Of a stretch of 64,000 bases of DNA, positions 24,801-35,639 are shown piece after piece. Position 1 is the first letter of the stretch. Each line of letters begins with the position of its first letter. The position numbers were made by a program, and so were the translations under genes. Source of the DNA: Takakia lepidozioides (lineage: Eukaryota; Streptophyta; Takakiopsida; Takakiales; Takakiaceae); assembly GCA_030704615.1 (NCBI GenBank), contig CM060731.1, forward strand, positions 62,228,756 through 62,292,755, given 5' to 3'. Under the pieces are notes generated by a model. It did no database searches and was not told the origin of the DNA. It was given only the letters and a program-made list of their open reading frames with translations.

Positions 24801-27800
24801 TAACATAGTAGAACACTGATTCTGATACCTACACTGTACTGGTGAGATGGGGGCATGTGGGGCTGTGCACTGCCAGTTGCTGTATATTCTGGAAGGCAAG
24901 TGAAAGAATGAAGAAACTTGACAACGCCCACACAGGGCCCTGAGAAAGAGAGAAAAAGGAAGAGATCTGGAATGTTGTTGCAATAAGGGCATGAAGTTCT
25001 TCGTGTGCCCCTATGTCACTTTCCGTTTTCTTAGGTGGGATATTGGTTCTCATGTCCCAGAGCTCCAAAATGGACAGAGAGGGATTTGCTGTCTTTGGCT
25101 GCTGGTGTTGAGCGGACAACATCCCACCCTATTGCAAGAGCACTGGTCCAGGCAGCAACACTGGCAGGTTGTCAGCAAGCTGAGGTATTTTTTCGAATTT
25201 AAACTTGAAATGAGTAATCGTGCTACTCTAGTCTCTGTTGCTGTCTGTCTGTCTCTATTGGGCATATCCTAACTTCATTTTCATCAGACAATCTCATGGC
25301 AACAGACATGGCTGTGGACACTACAGCCTCTAAGTCAGATTTATCCAGCAGGGTCAAGGCTTGCGGATCCAGGTCCAGGTCCTTGAGAATCTCTTCTACT
25401 CTCTTCTGCCAGGACTTAGCCTGTTTGACAGGGCGGTCCTGTTTCCAAGATATAGAGTCGATTAACTTAGGATATCTGGTGTTGGGCATATGTTGCAGCT
25501 GACCCCACCATCTGACCTTGAATTCATCTCGTCGGGAGCTTAAGGATGGAATGCCAAACTCACCCCGAACAGCCACATTGGCTGTTTTGGAGCATGCTGA
25601 CATACACTCCTTAAGCACCCCCACTTGAATGGATTCTAGAGACTTAGCCTGGTTGGAGTTATCAACCCATATAGCAGATCCGTACTCCAAGGCAGGTCTA
25701 ATAACGCGACAAAGCATGGTTTTCTTAACCTCAGAGTTGACCCCTCTGCAGTGGAAAAATTTAGTGAGCCCCAGAGCTTTGCCCTTGCCAGTTTGAACAA
25801 CTTTCCGGATATGTGCATCCCAATTACAATTGGAGGAAAACTCAACGCCCAGGTAAGTGTAGGAAGGGAGGACCGGGATCTCTTGGCTACCCCACTGCCA
25901 CTTAAGATCACTTCCTCCCTCTCCTCTGTCGTTGAATGCTACCACTGCACATTTTCTGACATTAGCCTCTAGCCCCCAAAGATCAAAGTATCTCTTCGCG
26001 CAATCAATCAACTCCTGGAGATTGGTTGGAGTCTCCCCTATGCCTGCGAAGTCATCCGCAAACATAAGGGCTGGTTTCCAGTCAGTGACATGGGGGAGGA
26101 CATCTTGGATGACCTCAAGGGTCTACCCACTCTCGGCACTAGACTGAAATTCAAACTCAGGGCAGGAAGCCTACCTTTGAACAGCAAACAGAAGCAGAGA
26201 GGAAAGGGAGAGTGCAATTGCCCGCTGTGTGGGCAATCTGAAGACAGTATTCACTTTCTGATACACTGTCCAGGGTTCTCTCACCAAAGAGACACTCTCT
26301 TCAATTCTATCAAGGGAATTGTGCCTGTACCCCTGTTTAACAACTTTGAAAGTCTCGAAGCTGAGCCAAATGCCCAGGCCCTCCTGAGGCCTAGTTTTTG
26401 GGAAAATCACACACAGCAGATTGATGCTTGTGTGAAGGGATTTCTAGAGGATATCTGGAAAACCCGGATTAATTCTATATATGATGGTAAGTCACACTAC
26501 CAACGTCAGCCCCTGACAGAGGTAGGTTCTGTCCCTTTTGTTCCCGCTCAAACTGGGCGCGGGGTCAATGGCCACAAGGCTACGGCAAACAATGTCTTAT
26601 GAGTACAATCTGTTGGGCATATCACACACAGCAGATTGATGTTTGTGTGAAGGGATTTCTAGAGGATATCTGGTAAACTCGGATCAACTGTGTATTCCAA
26701 GTAAAGTCATACTACCAGCGTCAGCCCTTGACAAAGGTAGTTTCTGTCCCTTTACGTTCCGCTCAAACTGGGCGCGGAGTCAATGGCCACAAGGCTATGG
26801 CGAACAATGTCTTATGACGACATTCTATTGGGTGATTAAGGCTACGGCAAACAATGACTTATGAGTACAACCTATTGAGTGATTGCTCAAGTGGGCTTGG
26901 AATCTGGTATTGGGTCAACAGGTGCAGGACAGTACATTTGAGCAAGAGCCGGGGAGTGGAGCAACCGCAATTGTGGATGGCAAACGGGTTGCAGTGGGCA
27001 CATTGGCCTGGGTCAGTAGGTATAAAGTCAGATGTCATTTTTTCTTTGTCTTGTTTTCTTAGTGGTAGAAAGCATCCGCAGTCCAAAAGCAGTCTCAGTT
27101 TTCATTCTCATGTGTCCAACATAATGTTATGCTCAAGTCTCATACAAGGTAGTTGTTGTCATTCAAAACTTTCTAGGCAATTCCTTTACCTGTGTGAAAT
27201 ACAGGTATGGGGCCAATGGGAGTGCTCCTGAGGTTATTGATGCAGCCCTTCAAGGACAAACTGTGGTGTACATAGGTAATAGCCCCTTTCCTTGCCCTGT
27301 CAGACAAGCACAGTCAATATTTTGTTTTCATTGAAGAGTGCTCATTGTTTGCTACCATTTGTCATGTCTTTCTCCTATCAATCTGAGTCTCGTGTGGGCT
27401 TGTCTAAAGCAAGCCCACTTTTGTCTATCAAGCTCTCCACAGTGTTTGCCACTTCAAAGTGTCATTATGATATTGGTTTGTTTAACCTCTATGTGATGAT
27501 ATTTATCTGTTCGCAAGAACACTTCTTGACAAGGCAATGTGAGAGAAAAGTTTATGGATCTACTGGGAACACTCCAATTCTCAGAGTATATCAGTGATAT
27601 TTACTGATGGATATGATGGCTGACAGTAGGTTGTCTGATTGGATACAATGTACATGCTCCAAATTCATGTGCAATTGGTTGCATGCATTGTCAGGGGTGG
27701 ATGGCGAGGTTGCAGGAGCTATTACCATGAGGGATGAGGTCAGGGATGATGCCAGGAGAACTATCAATGCCCTCCACCACATGGGCATTGAGACATCTAT

Positions 27801-29439
27801 GCTGTCAGGGGACAAGCAGGAGGCTGCTGAAGCTGTGGCCGGAAAAGTGAACATCAACAAGCAACAGGTGAATTGCTTGGAGTCATGCTGTGATTCAACA
27901 TTTTTGTATGCAGGGCTGGATCACTGTCCATTCCACCATACTTTTTCACCTTACAACTACATTATCATGAGAGCCATTCATAGATAGTTGTTTTTTTCAA
28001 TGCCAGAGCCATTTATTTTCGCCTCCAGAAACCACTCAAGGGAGTGTGAAGCTGAGCTCAAAATGGCCAAAGTGTGCATGCACATAAGGATAATCAGACT
28101 GCTAACTGAGTGATGATTTTTGGGGGTTGGCATTGTCAACATTTCAAGGGAGGCCTTCTATCTTCATAGATGTGAGACATTGCAGTTGCAATGCTAGTTA
28201 CCCTGTAGAGAGAAGAGGCTATCCCGAGAGAGGAGCAGTCTTCCCCTTTTTTTGTTAGCCAGGGTTCTTGGCATGACTAGGTGAGACACTTTTGACTACA
28301 AATAATTCTGTGCAATCCTTCACTGTGAGCTCCCTTCTAGCCCCCCAGCAGTCATTCTGAAGTTGTTTGAATCCATTTCATAAGGTACATGCTGGGGTGA
28401 GGCCATTTGAGAAGGCAGAGTACATTAAGCAGCTCAAAAAAGAAAACAGAAATGTGGCTATGGTGGGAGATGGCATCAATGATGCAGCAGCATTAGCCCA
28501 AGCTGATGTAGGCATTGCGATGGCGGGCGGAGTCGGAGCAGCCAGCGAGGTTGCATCCATTGTCCTCATGGGTGACGGGCTCATCCAGGTTGTTTTTGTC
28601 TCTCTTATCCTTCTGTTTATTGCATTCAATGTCATGCAAATTATTTACTAGGGCTTAGACTGTGGATAGTGACCCACTTGTAGGGTCTATTCATACAGAT
28701 CTGATTGCAAAGGGAAAAATTTGAGGGGGCAGGTTGTGGACGCATTGGAGCTAAGCCATGCTACTCTGAAGAAAATCAAACAGAATCTGTGGTGGGCCTT
28801 CATGTACAACATTGTAAGTGCATTTCCTTGCCAGCTACCTGTACTGCATTAGTTAGGTCCCACTATGAAAGTGATACTCCCGGTCAGGTTTGGGCTAAGG
28901 GCTACTCTATGCAATCTACCCTGCTTCAAAACTGGGCTTCTTCTCACCAAGTTGGTTATAAAGATTCAGGACAGAACCATGATGCCTGTGAAGCCACCTT
29001 GAGATGTCAATGTGGGGGGATGCAAGTATGCCAGGTCCAGTCTGCTTGATTCATCCTCCTCTTATAAAGAATTCTTGTCTTTCCACTAATTCTACATTCA
29101 TATGTGCATCTTGGCCAGGTGGGATTACCCATTGCAGCCGGTGCCCTTCTACCCTTGACAAATACAATGCTTACCCCATCTCTTGCGGGTGCGCTTATGG
29201 GGATTAGCTCACTAGGAGTTATGGCTAACTCACTGCTACTCCAGTTGGAATTCCATCGACCTTCTCATAGTCAAAAGTCCTCCAGCTCTGTAATATCTCC
29301 ACTACCATATGCTGTGAGCAATAGTAAAACATCGCCACAAATGGGTCCTAGTAGTCAAGACCATGGAGCTCAATCAGAAGATGATATTGAAAAGGGCACT
29401 CGCCCTCAAGAACAAAGGGGAAAATTCGCTGGTCACTGA
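15883..29439 (+). CDS. PAA1: Chloroplast Cu(I)-transporting P1B-type ATPase, PAA1/HMA6
   Basis: Pumps copper across the chloroplast envelope to supply plastocyanin and Cu/Zn-SOD. Exons: 15883-16206, 16978-17238, 17489-17542, 18140-18302, 20298-20381, 20992-21272, 21550-21783, 21947-22045, 22278-22427, 23154-23300, 23648-23698, 24225-24433, 25061-25184, 26922-27019, 27205-27275, 27695-27867, 28385-28588, 28733-28813, 29119-29439. Total 3129 nt, all phases agree, 1042 residues (Arabidopsis PAA1 is about 950). Seen in order: Ser/Arg-rich N-terminus fit for a transit peptide, polyglycine, [15 protein letters not shown] metal site (Cys199, Cys202), TGE at 489-491, CPC at 603-605, DKTGT with phospho-Asp 647, SHP at 707-709, GDGIND at 869-874. 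The polyglycine and DVIILDVGG favour PAA1 over PAA2. The upstream TTG-initiated extension was rejected; the ATG at 15883 starts the protein. No stop or frameshift was seen. Confidence 0.92.
17780..17945 (-). repeat. LINE-related 3' end fragments in PAA1 intron 3
   Basis: Two short antisense blocks (about 17820-17885 and 17895-17940) carry the words CCACAGGGGCCC, CCCATGG and AAAGTAGA. The same words occur at 24066-24145, 24555-24615 and 55562-55620. They look like 3' UTR ends of LINEs related to family B. Confidence 0.5.
23722..24145 (-). repeat. LINE 3' end fragments in PAA1 intron 11
   Basis: At 23722-23752 there is the family A 3' end in antisense (AATGTACTCATAAGATGTTG, TTTGCCGTAGCC). At 24035-24145 another antisense 3' end follows, with an A/G-rich tail next to CTTTATAATGTCTGAAGGCC. 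Both lie in the intron between the CPC exon and the phosphorylation exon. Confidence 0.6.
24480..24960 (-). repeat. LINE 3' end fragments in PAA1 intron 12
   Basis: Antisense blocks such as AAAGTCCACAGGGAGCCCCC and CCCATGGGACAAAGTAGCAC (24555-24615), and a weaker one near 24915-24960, resemble the 3' UTR words seen at 17820 and 55562. The host intron runs 24434-25060. Confidence 0.5.
25255..26610. mobile_element. LINE family A insertion with inverted 5' part, in PAA1 intron 13
   Basis: The left part (about 25255-26072) reads on the minus strand as the RT palm and thumb: [12 protein letters not shown] with the catalytic FADD, then [13 protein letters not shown] and GNAIW-like thumb text. The right part (about 26073-26605) reads on the plus strand as the RT C-terminus with a zinc-binding [16 protein letters not shown] motif and the family 3' end. 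Normal order is seen in the antisense copy at 4095-4735. An inverted 5' part followed by a sense 3' part is the product expected from twin priming during LINE integration. The whole lies in the intron 25185-26921 and leaves the exons untouched. Confidence 0.85.
26626..26880 (+). repeat. Extra tandem LINE family A 3' ends
   Basis: 26626-26815 is a diverged second copy of 26406-26600, and 26839-26875 repeats the last 35 bases once more. The third repeat (about 47 bp) is missing from the duplicate at the window start, which shows that the unit number has changed since the duplication. Confidence 0.75.
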
Positions 29440-30384
29440 ATGCTTACCATGTGTTCCGTGGCCTTTAAGGTATAATGTATCCAAGAAAATAGGATCTCTT
29501 GGTGATGTCCCCACTCTCTCCTCTCTCAATCCTCCTTGCTTTTTGTTGGTGTTTCAGTTTGCTGTTGTAATGAATATTCTATACCCAGATTACAATTGAA
29601 ACCACTTACTCACGTTCTAAGGCTGTGTCCGAACATGCCACAAAAGATGAGATAACAATGTTGAAACTGGTGCCTCCCTGATATGTTACACATGGCTCCA
29701 TCCTAGTAGTAGGATGTCAACATTTTAAGAGGGCCGCAAGCAGGCAATCTAAATAGACCGGTCAAACTCTGAAGTGATTTTATCCCTTCCATAGGTGAAG
29801 ATCCTAGTACACATAGGCACTAACAGTCAGTCTGATTGGAATCTCCAATGGGTTGCCATAACTGTGAGATGGAGTGGTAGGCTTCCTTACATCAACTTTT
29901 TTTGGCAGGCTAAATCAGTTTCTCCAGGTTGAAGAGCTTCTTTGTCACACTACATAAGTTCTAAAACAACATTTGCTAAGTCTCCCGAGGAAAAATCAAT
30001 CTAGCTCCCCTTTTGGATTTTGAAGTTGGTAGAAATGCAGTCCTGACTATGGCCTGTATCTAATGTTATGCTCAGATTATGAAGCATGTGGCCCAATGCG
30101 GCCATCCTGGTACCTGCACTGGACAACGTAAAATGCAATCAGAAGATCAGCAGCTCAGAATCTGCATGAATCTGGCATGCAACACCATATTGAACATGAA
30201 CTACGTTCATAACGTTTAGATGAGTCTTCAATCATAATGATGGAAGATAGAATTATAAAGTGACCTACCCAATTTGGTGCTGCGATTGCTACCTCTCTCT
30301 GCCACGATTGTCGCGGCCCTCCAGTGAATATTTCATACCTGAGATTCGTCCGGCTGGCCACAATTTCTATAGGGCCCCGCCATA
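29440..30384. other. 3' flank of PAA1; no gene recognised
   Basis: Downstream of the PAA1 stop no further coding region is supported. A polyadenylation signal could not be placed reliably. Confidence 0.4.
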
Positions 30385-30387
30385 TTA

Positions 30388-30579
30388 GGGCCGCTTTACA
30401 CTAGGGCCCAAGCCCAAGACCAAGTGAGAATGGAGCATTCCCATTGGCGGAGGCCTGAAAATTGGGCCCAACAGCTTTACACTACGGCCCCCAGCCCAAG
30501 AAAATGGAACTCGGTCATTTGCCTACATGGCACCTACATGGCACAAGTTTTGGGCTTGGGCCCTAGTGTAAAGTGGCCC
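30388..30579. mobile_element. Tourist-like MITE (PIF/Harbinger type), 192 bp
   Basis: Terminal inverted repeats of about 28 bp face each other: GGGCCGCTTTACACTAGGGC at the left and its near-perfect complement ending AGTGTAAAGTGGCCC at the right. The direct TTA duplication at 30385-30387 and 30580-30582 is the classical target site of PIF/Harbinger elements. There is no coding capacity. A second internal copy of the TIR core (GCTTTACACTACGGCCC) lies at about 30472-30488. Confidence 0.88.
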
Positions 30580-30929
30580 TTAGACAACTAATTTCGCGAT
30601 ACAAGCTTGACCTTGAGCCTAAAACGGCGATGGGCTCTCGAGGAGGAAGGTGAGAGTAAGGGGCATGACTCAGCACAATCGGACCACATTTTCTCCATTC
30701 ACTTTAACATGTTGCAAAATCTTACACTTGGGTCTTTTTATAAAGCTATGCAGGATTTTTATTTTTTTTCTCTACAAGAGAGCCAACAAATCTTCCATTA
30801 GTTAGTCTAAGGTATGTAGGACAATGGATAATACCGATGTGTTTGAGCAAGCATCATTTAGGTCACAATGGATTGTTATCGAATGTGGAGTGATGTGCAG
30901 GATTAATATATTCAGCATTTATGTTTCTG

Positions 30930-31125
30930 AGTACACTTGGAGAGAAGGAAAGAAAGACAGTTTCTAGTACGGCCAGGGAAACCCAAAGGGCTGTCGAAGG
31001 CCACAAGTACAACAACACCGAAGAGAAAGATTGAAGATATATAACGCCCGCATGCGGAAAGCCCTCCCGGCCACGGTGAAAACAATAAGAGAAAAGTAGA
31101 AGATCAGGGCCGAACCAAAGACGCA
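30930..31125 (-). repeat. Probable LINE 3' end fragment
   Basis: TATATAACGCCCGCATGCGG followed by AAAGCCCTCCC resembles the family B words CTTTATAACGTCCGCGG and AAAGCTC in antisense. This is a weak but consistent match of the 3' UTR layout. Confidence 0.4.
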
Positions 31126-31389
31126 ACAGCTTTCTAAGCCAATTTCTACATTCGAAAGTACACCAAGTAACAACGGGATTCTAATTTGAGAGGCACAGCA
31201 GAAGCAAAACTGATTTGAAATAGACCGTCCCCTGGAGCAACATGGTTTTGACATTTTGTGACACCAGCACTGAGTGTAAATTATGAGAGTTGAATGCATG
31301 GCCTACAGCTATTACATAGTCAATTCCCCTTTATGGCCATTTCTCTCAAATGGGTAGCTGCTACATGCTCACTGCCCAGGCAGTAGCAA

Positions 31390-31460
31390 AGGGGAGTACA
31401 AAGTTGATCTGTGATTCGTGGGGGACTGATCACATGAACATGGACTTCAATGGAAACTAC
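31390..31460 (+). mobile_element. Possible Ty1/copia protease fossil
   Basis: A plus-strand frame reads KLICDSWGTDHMNMD, close to the copia protease signature W-x-x-DSGATDHM. It is one short motif with the key glycine displaced and no other pol domain nearby. Confidence 0.3.
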
Positions 31461-31599
31461 TTTAAAACAAGAGATGATATGCGTTTTGGTCTCCATGAAT
31501 TATGGGTAGGTAAAGGGGAGACGGTGCCGGATCCAGCACTTCGTTCTAAAAGACCGAGTTCTCAAGTAGTTTTGATGCTTTTATGAGGATCACATGCCA

Positions 31600-32560
31600 T
31601 CCAGCTATTTTCAACAAATCTTTGACATGCTATCTTGAACTTCTTTCTCTGTCTTCATCCAGTCTAAGTCAACATGGGGCCCTGGAGTCACCGTTTGTCA
31701 AGGCCAACTTTGGTTTCCCAGCTTCATAGCGCCCAAAATATCGAAGGATCTAAGATCTAACGGTCCCGATTCTCTCCCGATTAGACAATTTAATCTGGCT
31801 TTCAGTCGAAGTCTTTCACTTGGATCAGAGCGACGACTTCATTCTGACTTCGTTTGTTCTAAAATATTGCCAAAAGAAGAGTTTCGTCGAAGAATGAATC
31901 TTATCGAATTTTATGCAGGCCCCTTAGTACAACAGCGATCTTCATTCATGAATTGACATGCTGATCTGTAGTTCAGATTATTAAAACGAAACAAGTGTGC
32001 CATCTCTACTCTCCACGGACTGTTGATCAACAATCGATCTTGTTTGTGTAGTCACTAACGTCTGCTTCTTCCGTTTTCTCAACAGCACTTTTTTCTCAAT
32101 TTAAATTCTGATGAATGGAGTTCGAAAAAAGATCAGAGTGGTCGCCAGGGCCAACTCCTGCATCACCACGTTAGTGGGAATCGACCACCGGTAATTAATA
32201 TGTTTGCAGGTCCCTGATTACATGATTGGGGTACCCATGATCTCGATCTTGACTACCATGAAATATAAGTTCTGGAGAACTTTCTCAGTCTAGCTGCTAA
32301 GAGCTATCTAATACTAAGACCAGGGACAAATGTCTCGAGCGAGTTCTAGAAATCCAAACATGTATTTTACAAAGAACTAATAGGAATTTCCGTTTCTCAG
32401 ATCCAAGCTGCTTGGTAATCACTTGGTAATCAATGAGGGATGTTGTCGAGAGATAAACAAAGGATCACGCGACAGTTATCCCAAGGTGACGGGTCAAATG
32501 TCCCGAGTTCCACAAATGCATGTATTGTACAAAACTATTCAGAAGTTTTGGTCGTTTTTC
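31600..32560. other. 3' flank of the NAC gene; diverged tandem duplication
   Basis: Two related segments of about 120 bp lie at roughly 32320-32420 and 32480-32590. They share the words GGGACAAATGTC/GGGTCAAATGTCC, CATGTATT and GATCCAAG..GCTTGGTA. No gene is seen. Confidence 0.4.
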
Positions 32561-32561
32561 A

Positions 32562-35500
32562 CTACATCCAAGAGCCGCTTGGTAGTTGGGGACAATGTGG
32601 AGTGATGAATAACGGACTAGACAGTTGATCCCAAGGTGCCGCCGTCTTGATCAGATCGCAGAATGGGGGACCCTGCATAGAACTAAGAGATGCGGGAACT
32701 CTCTGACCTGGACCACATCTTGAGCTCATCAAATTATCATTATTAACTTGAGATACGCCCATCCCCACCATACCGGTATTGTAATCAGAGAACGAGTAGT
32801 CTAGTTGTCCCCTTTGAGGGTGAGCCTGCCCAGTGTATTGTCTTCCCAGAAAATCCGCTTGAACAGGCGACTCCTGTAGCAAGCAACTCACAAGGTCCAG
32901 TGTGCTTCGGACAGATTGTGATTGATCTGTGGAGAAGAAAGAGTTGATCATTTGGTTCATGTCTGGCTGTTCCCCCGGGTTAACTGACCTAGGATAGCTG
33001 CCCTCGACCGTAGTTTGCATGCTTCCAGATAGAGAGCAGCTAGCACTGGTGGTGTTGGAGTTGTCTGAGACAATGCATGCTCTCTCTTCTTGAGCTGGCC
33101 AAGCCCGTTTCATCTCTAGTATTTGTTCGAAGCCAGGGCCCGAAGCACAGTGTCTCTTTTCTGGTGAAAGAGGGAGTAGTGTGGGTGGAGGATGACTCCT
33201 CGTAGTACAGCTTGAGGGTACTGCAGGACTATTGATTGTCTGAAATTGATGTAGCTCGGGCCAGTTCCTCATCTCCACAGGCTCATCTGAAGTATCACTT
33301 ATACCCTCGCTGGTGTCAGCTTCCTCACCCGTGGTATTCGACATCTCTTTGCTTCCAGTAAGCGTGCAGAGCACAGAGTTCGGAGCTTGATGCTGGTAAG
33401 AAAGAATCTGGGGAGCCATGTGCGATTTGTTGCCAATATCACGAGGCAGTCCAGAGTTGTCGGAGGTGTTGTTAGGCCTTTGAGACACTTTGCTCTTCTT
33501 GAAAATTCTGCATACCGCCCAGCCATCCTGTTCAAATTTAACAATCATCATGAATGTCAGTCAGAAACTATAGATATGTCCGTTTCCAAGACTCTAGATA
33601 CTTAATCAGACATACGTGTGCCATGTATTTCTAAGCTCGTCTTGGACGAAAAATACTTTTCTCAAGCCTTCCACCTGATCCCGGAGCTTTCAATACTAAA
33701 TTTGTACATAATCTGGAGCTTTTAGATATCAGAAATTTGGAGGTCTGTGATCAACAATATACTAGACAGATAGTGAGCTAGTGGCGGTGTTGGATTCTCG
33801 GCATAATGCAGCTTATTACTTAGTGCTGCGGCGCCGAATAATTGGTGAGCTCATGTAAGCTCAACTGGTTTCATAAAATACATTCAAATTCACAGATCTA
33901 CATGGAGTGACTGAGTCTATGGTGAACAAACCTGTTGGAGCTGACCATCAAGAGAGGGCTCGCTGTTGTGCATGTTACTGAGAGTAGTTAAAGAGTCACC
34001 CGAGGTCGGCAACCGGAATTCATGCATCATCCAGTCCGTCTTAGTACCCTTCGCTGCCCGCCCCTTGTAGAATACGAGGGACTTCTTCAGCCCTATGCAC
34101 TTGCCCCCCTCACCTGCGTATATGGGACGGTCTGTCCCTGTTGCTTTCCAGAATCCTGCTCCAGTCACACGGTTTGGTCGTGCACTGTTGCGATACTTTC
34201 TATCTCTTGGACAAAAGAAGTACCACTCCTTCTCTCCTATGGTCGCCATTCCTGTCAATTCAGAAAAATAGGTATCATCAGCCACTGAGAACAGTCTGAT
34301 TCTGCCTGTGTGAGCGCACTATATAGCTGGTAATGAACAATGTTCGTTTATTTTCTGTCCTGTGTATACTAAACACATCACATGTATCCTCCTAGCATCG
34401 ACCGATGGTCTGTAGTTAGTGGCTTTTGCAATGCGGACATAATATGTGTAATACACAAAAAAGTTGATCTAGCGCCACTGCCAACTTGACGTGATCAAAT
34501 CTATAGAAGAAGTTTCCAGTCGTGCGGGCTTGTGCCCGCAGAGCTCCTCTCCGGGTAGCTCAACTGTCTGTCTTACGGAAGAACTAGTAATGTGTGTCCC
34601 GACTTAATATGGTTCAGATTGTGGTAGACTATATGGTGTAGACCACATGGCAGGAGTGGTACAGCCATTATCTGAGCTGCAGACAGGAAAATCCTTCTCA
34701 AAGGACTTCGGAGATTTTGGAATATAGCTTCTTCTCTAGCTACTTATGCAGCAGATTAACTCGACTCCAGATGAGATTCTAAACTTTGAGGTCTCCTAGA
34801 TCATTTAGTGAACATTTGACTGACATCCATTCCTGTCAGAGTATATGTCTCCGGAGAAGGACAAACGTGCAGATGTATTGATCAGATTCAGAAAACTTCG
34901 TTATCTATTTACTTCCAGGCTTATGTAATAAGGAAAGATTCAAGAAAATTATGTCCAGGGGAAGGCCAGAGGACTGCATTGAGAGAGAGAGAGAGAGTGA
35001 GAGAGAGAGGTTTACTGCGTCACAACTTACAAGTGTCCCAAGAAACAGAGTAGAGTTCAGCTGGCGCACTTTCCACAAAACTTCTAGTACATATTCGAGA
35101 ATCTTAAAATGTTGTCCTTATCCGGCTGTAGAGGGAGTGAGGGAGAGAGAGACAAGGACAATTAGTACTAATTGGAGCCTGGAGCCGGAGCACAGCTAAG
35201 TTTTAGATTTTAAATCAAACTTTGTTTGATGTCCACTGTTTCACATCAAATTGTTTCCATGAAGCCCGTGCAATCACGTGTAGTAATTGCCAGGGCCGTC
35301 GTGCACACATTGACAATCAAATGTACTGCTTTGCACCTAATTATCCAGCAGCTCTACAATCCTTCTCTGAACCCCATTCTGTAGTCCAGAAGTGGGAAGA
35401 GATTGTTGAGGGTAAGAGACATACTTGGAAGATCCCAAGGGTTGAATTTGTAGATGTCTAGCTGCGTAATCACTTCGACCGGCAGCGACTTTCTCTGCAG

Positions 35501-35596
35501 CTTTCTCCTCAAGTAATAGGCAACCAGTTCTTCATCCGTTGGATGGAACCGAAACCCTGGCAACATCATTGAGTCTTCACCTGCTGCTTGATCCAT
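32562..35596 (-). CDS. NAC-domain transcription factor, FEZ clade
   Basis: Plant-specific DNA-binding regulator acting in the nucleus. Three exons, 35596-35425, 34251-33932 and 33527-32562, join with matching phases to 485 residues and no internal stop. The NAC domain covers about residues 12-175: subdomain [21 protein letters not shown], then [57 protein letters not shown] and [11 protein letters not shown] across exons 2-3. The [15 protein letters not shown] opening and [16 protein letters not shown] resemble the FEZ group, which sets periclinal divisions in root-cap stem cells of Arabidopsis. The role in this plant is unknown. The C-terminal activation region is Ser/Thr/Gln-rich and poorly conserved. 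The ATG at 35596 was preferred to an upstream in-frame TTG. Confidence 0.93.
34979..35010. repeat. (GA)n microsatellite in NAC intron 1
   Basis: A GA run with one interruption lies within the 1.2-kb first intron (35424-34252). Confidence 0.8.
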
Positions 35597-35639
35597 TGCC
35601 CCAGATTCTGATGGACGAAAGGTTTCTTTGTTCAAATAT

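Noticed and set aside
26090-26602. Stand-alone host gene with a zinc finger
   Set aside because: The C-x2-C...H-x4-C motif and its repeats at 1-440, 4100 and 55100 show it is the C-terminus of a LINE ORF2.
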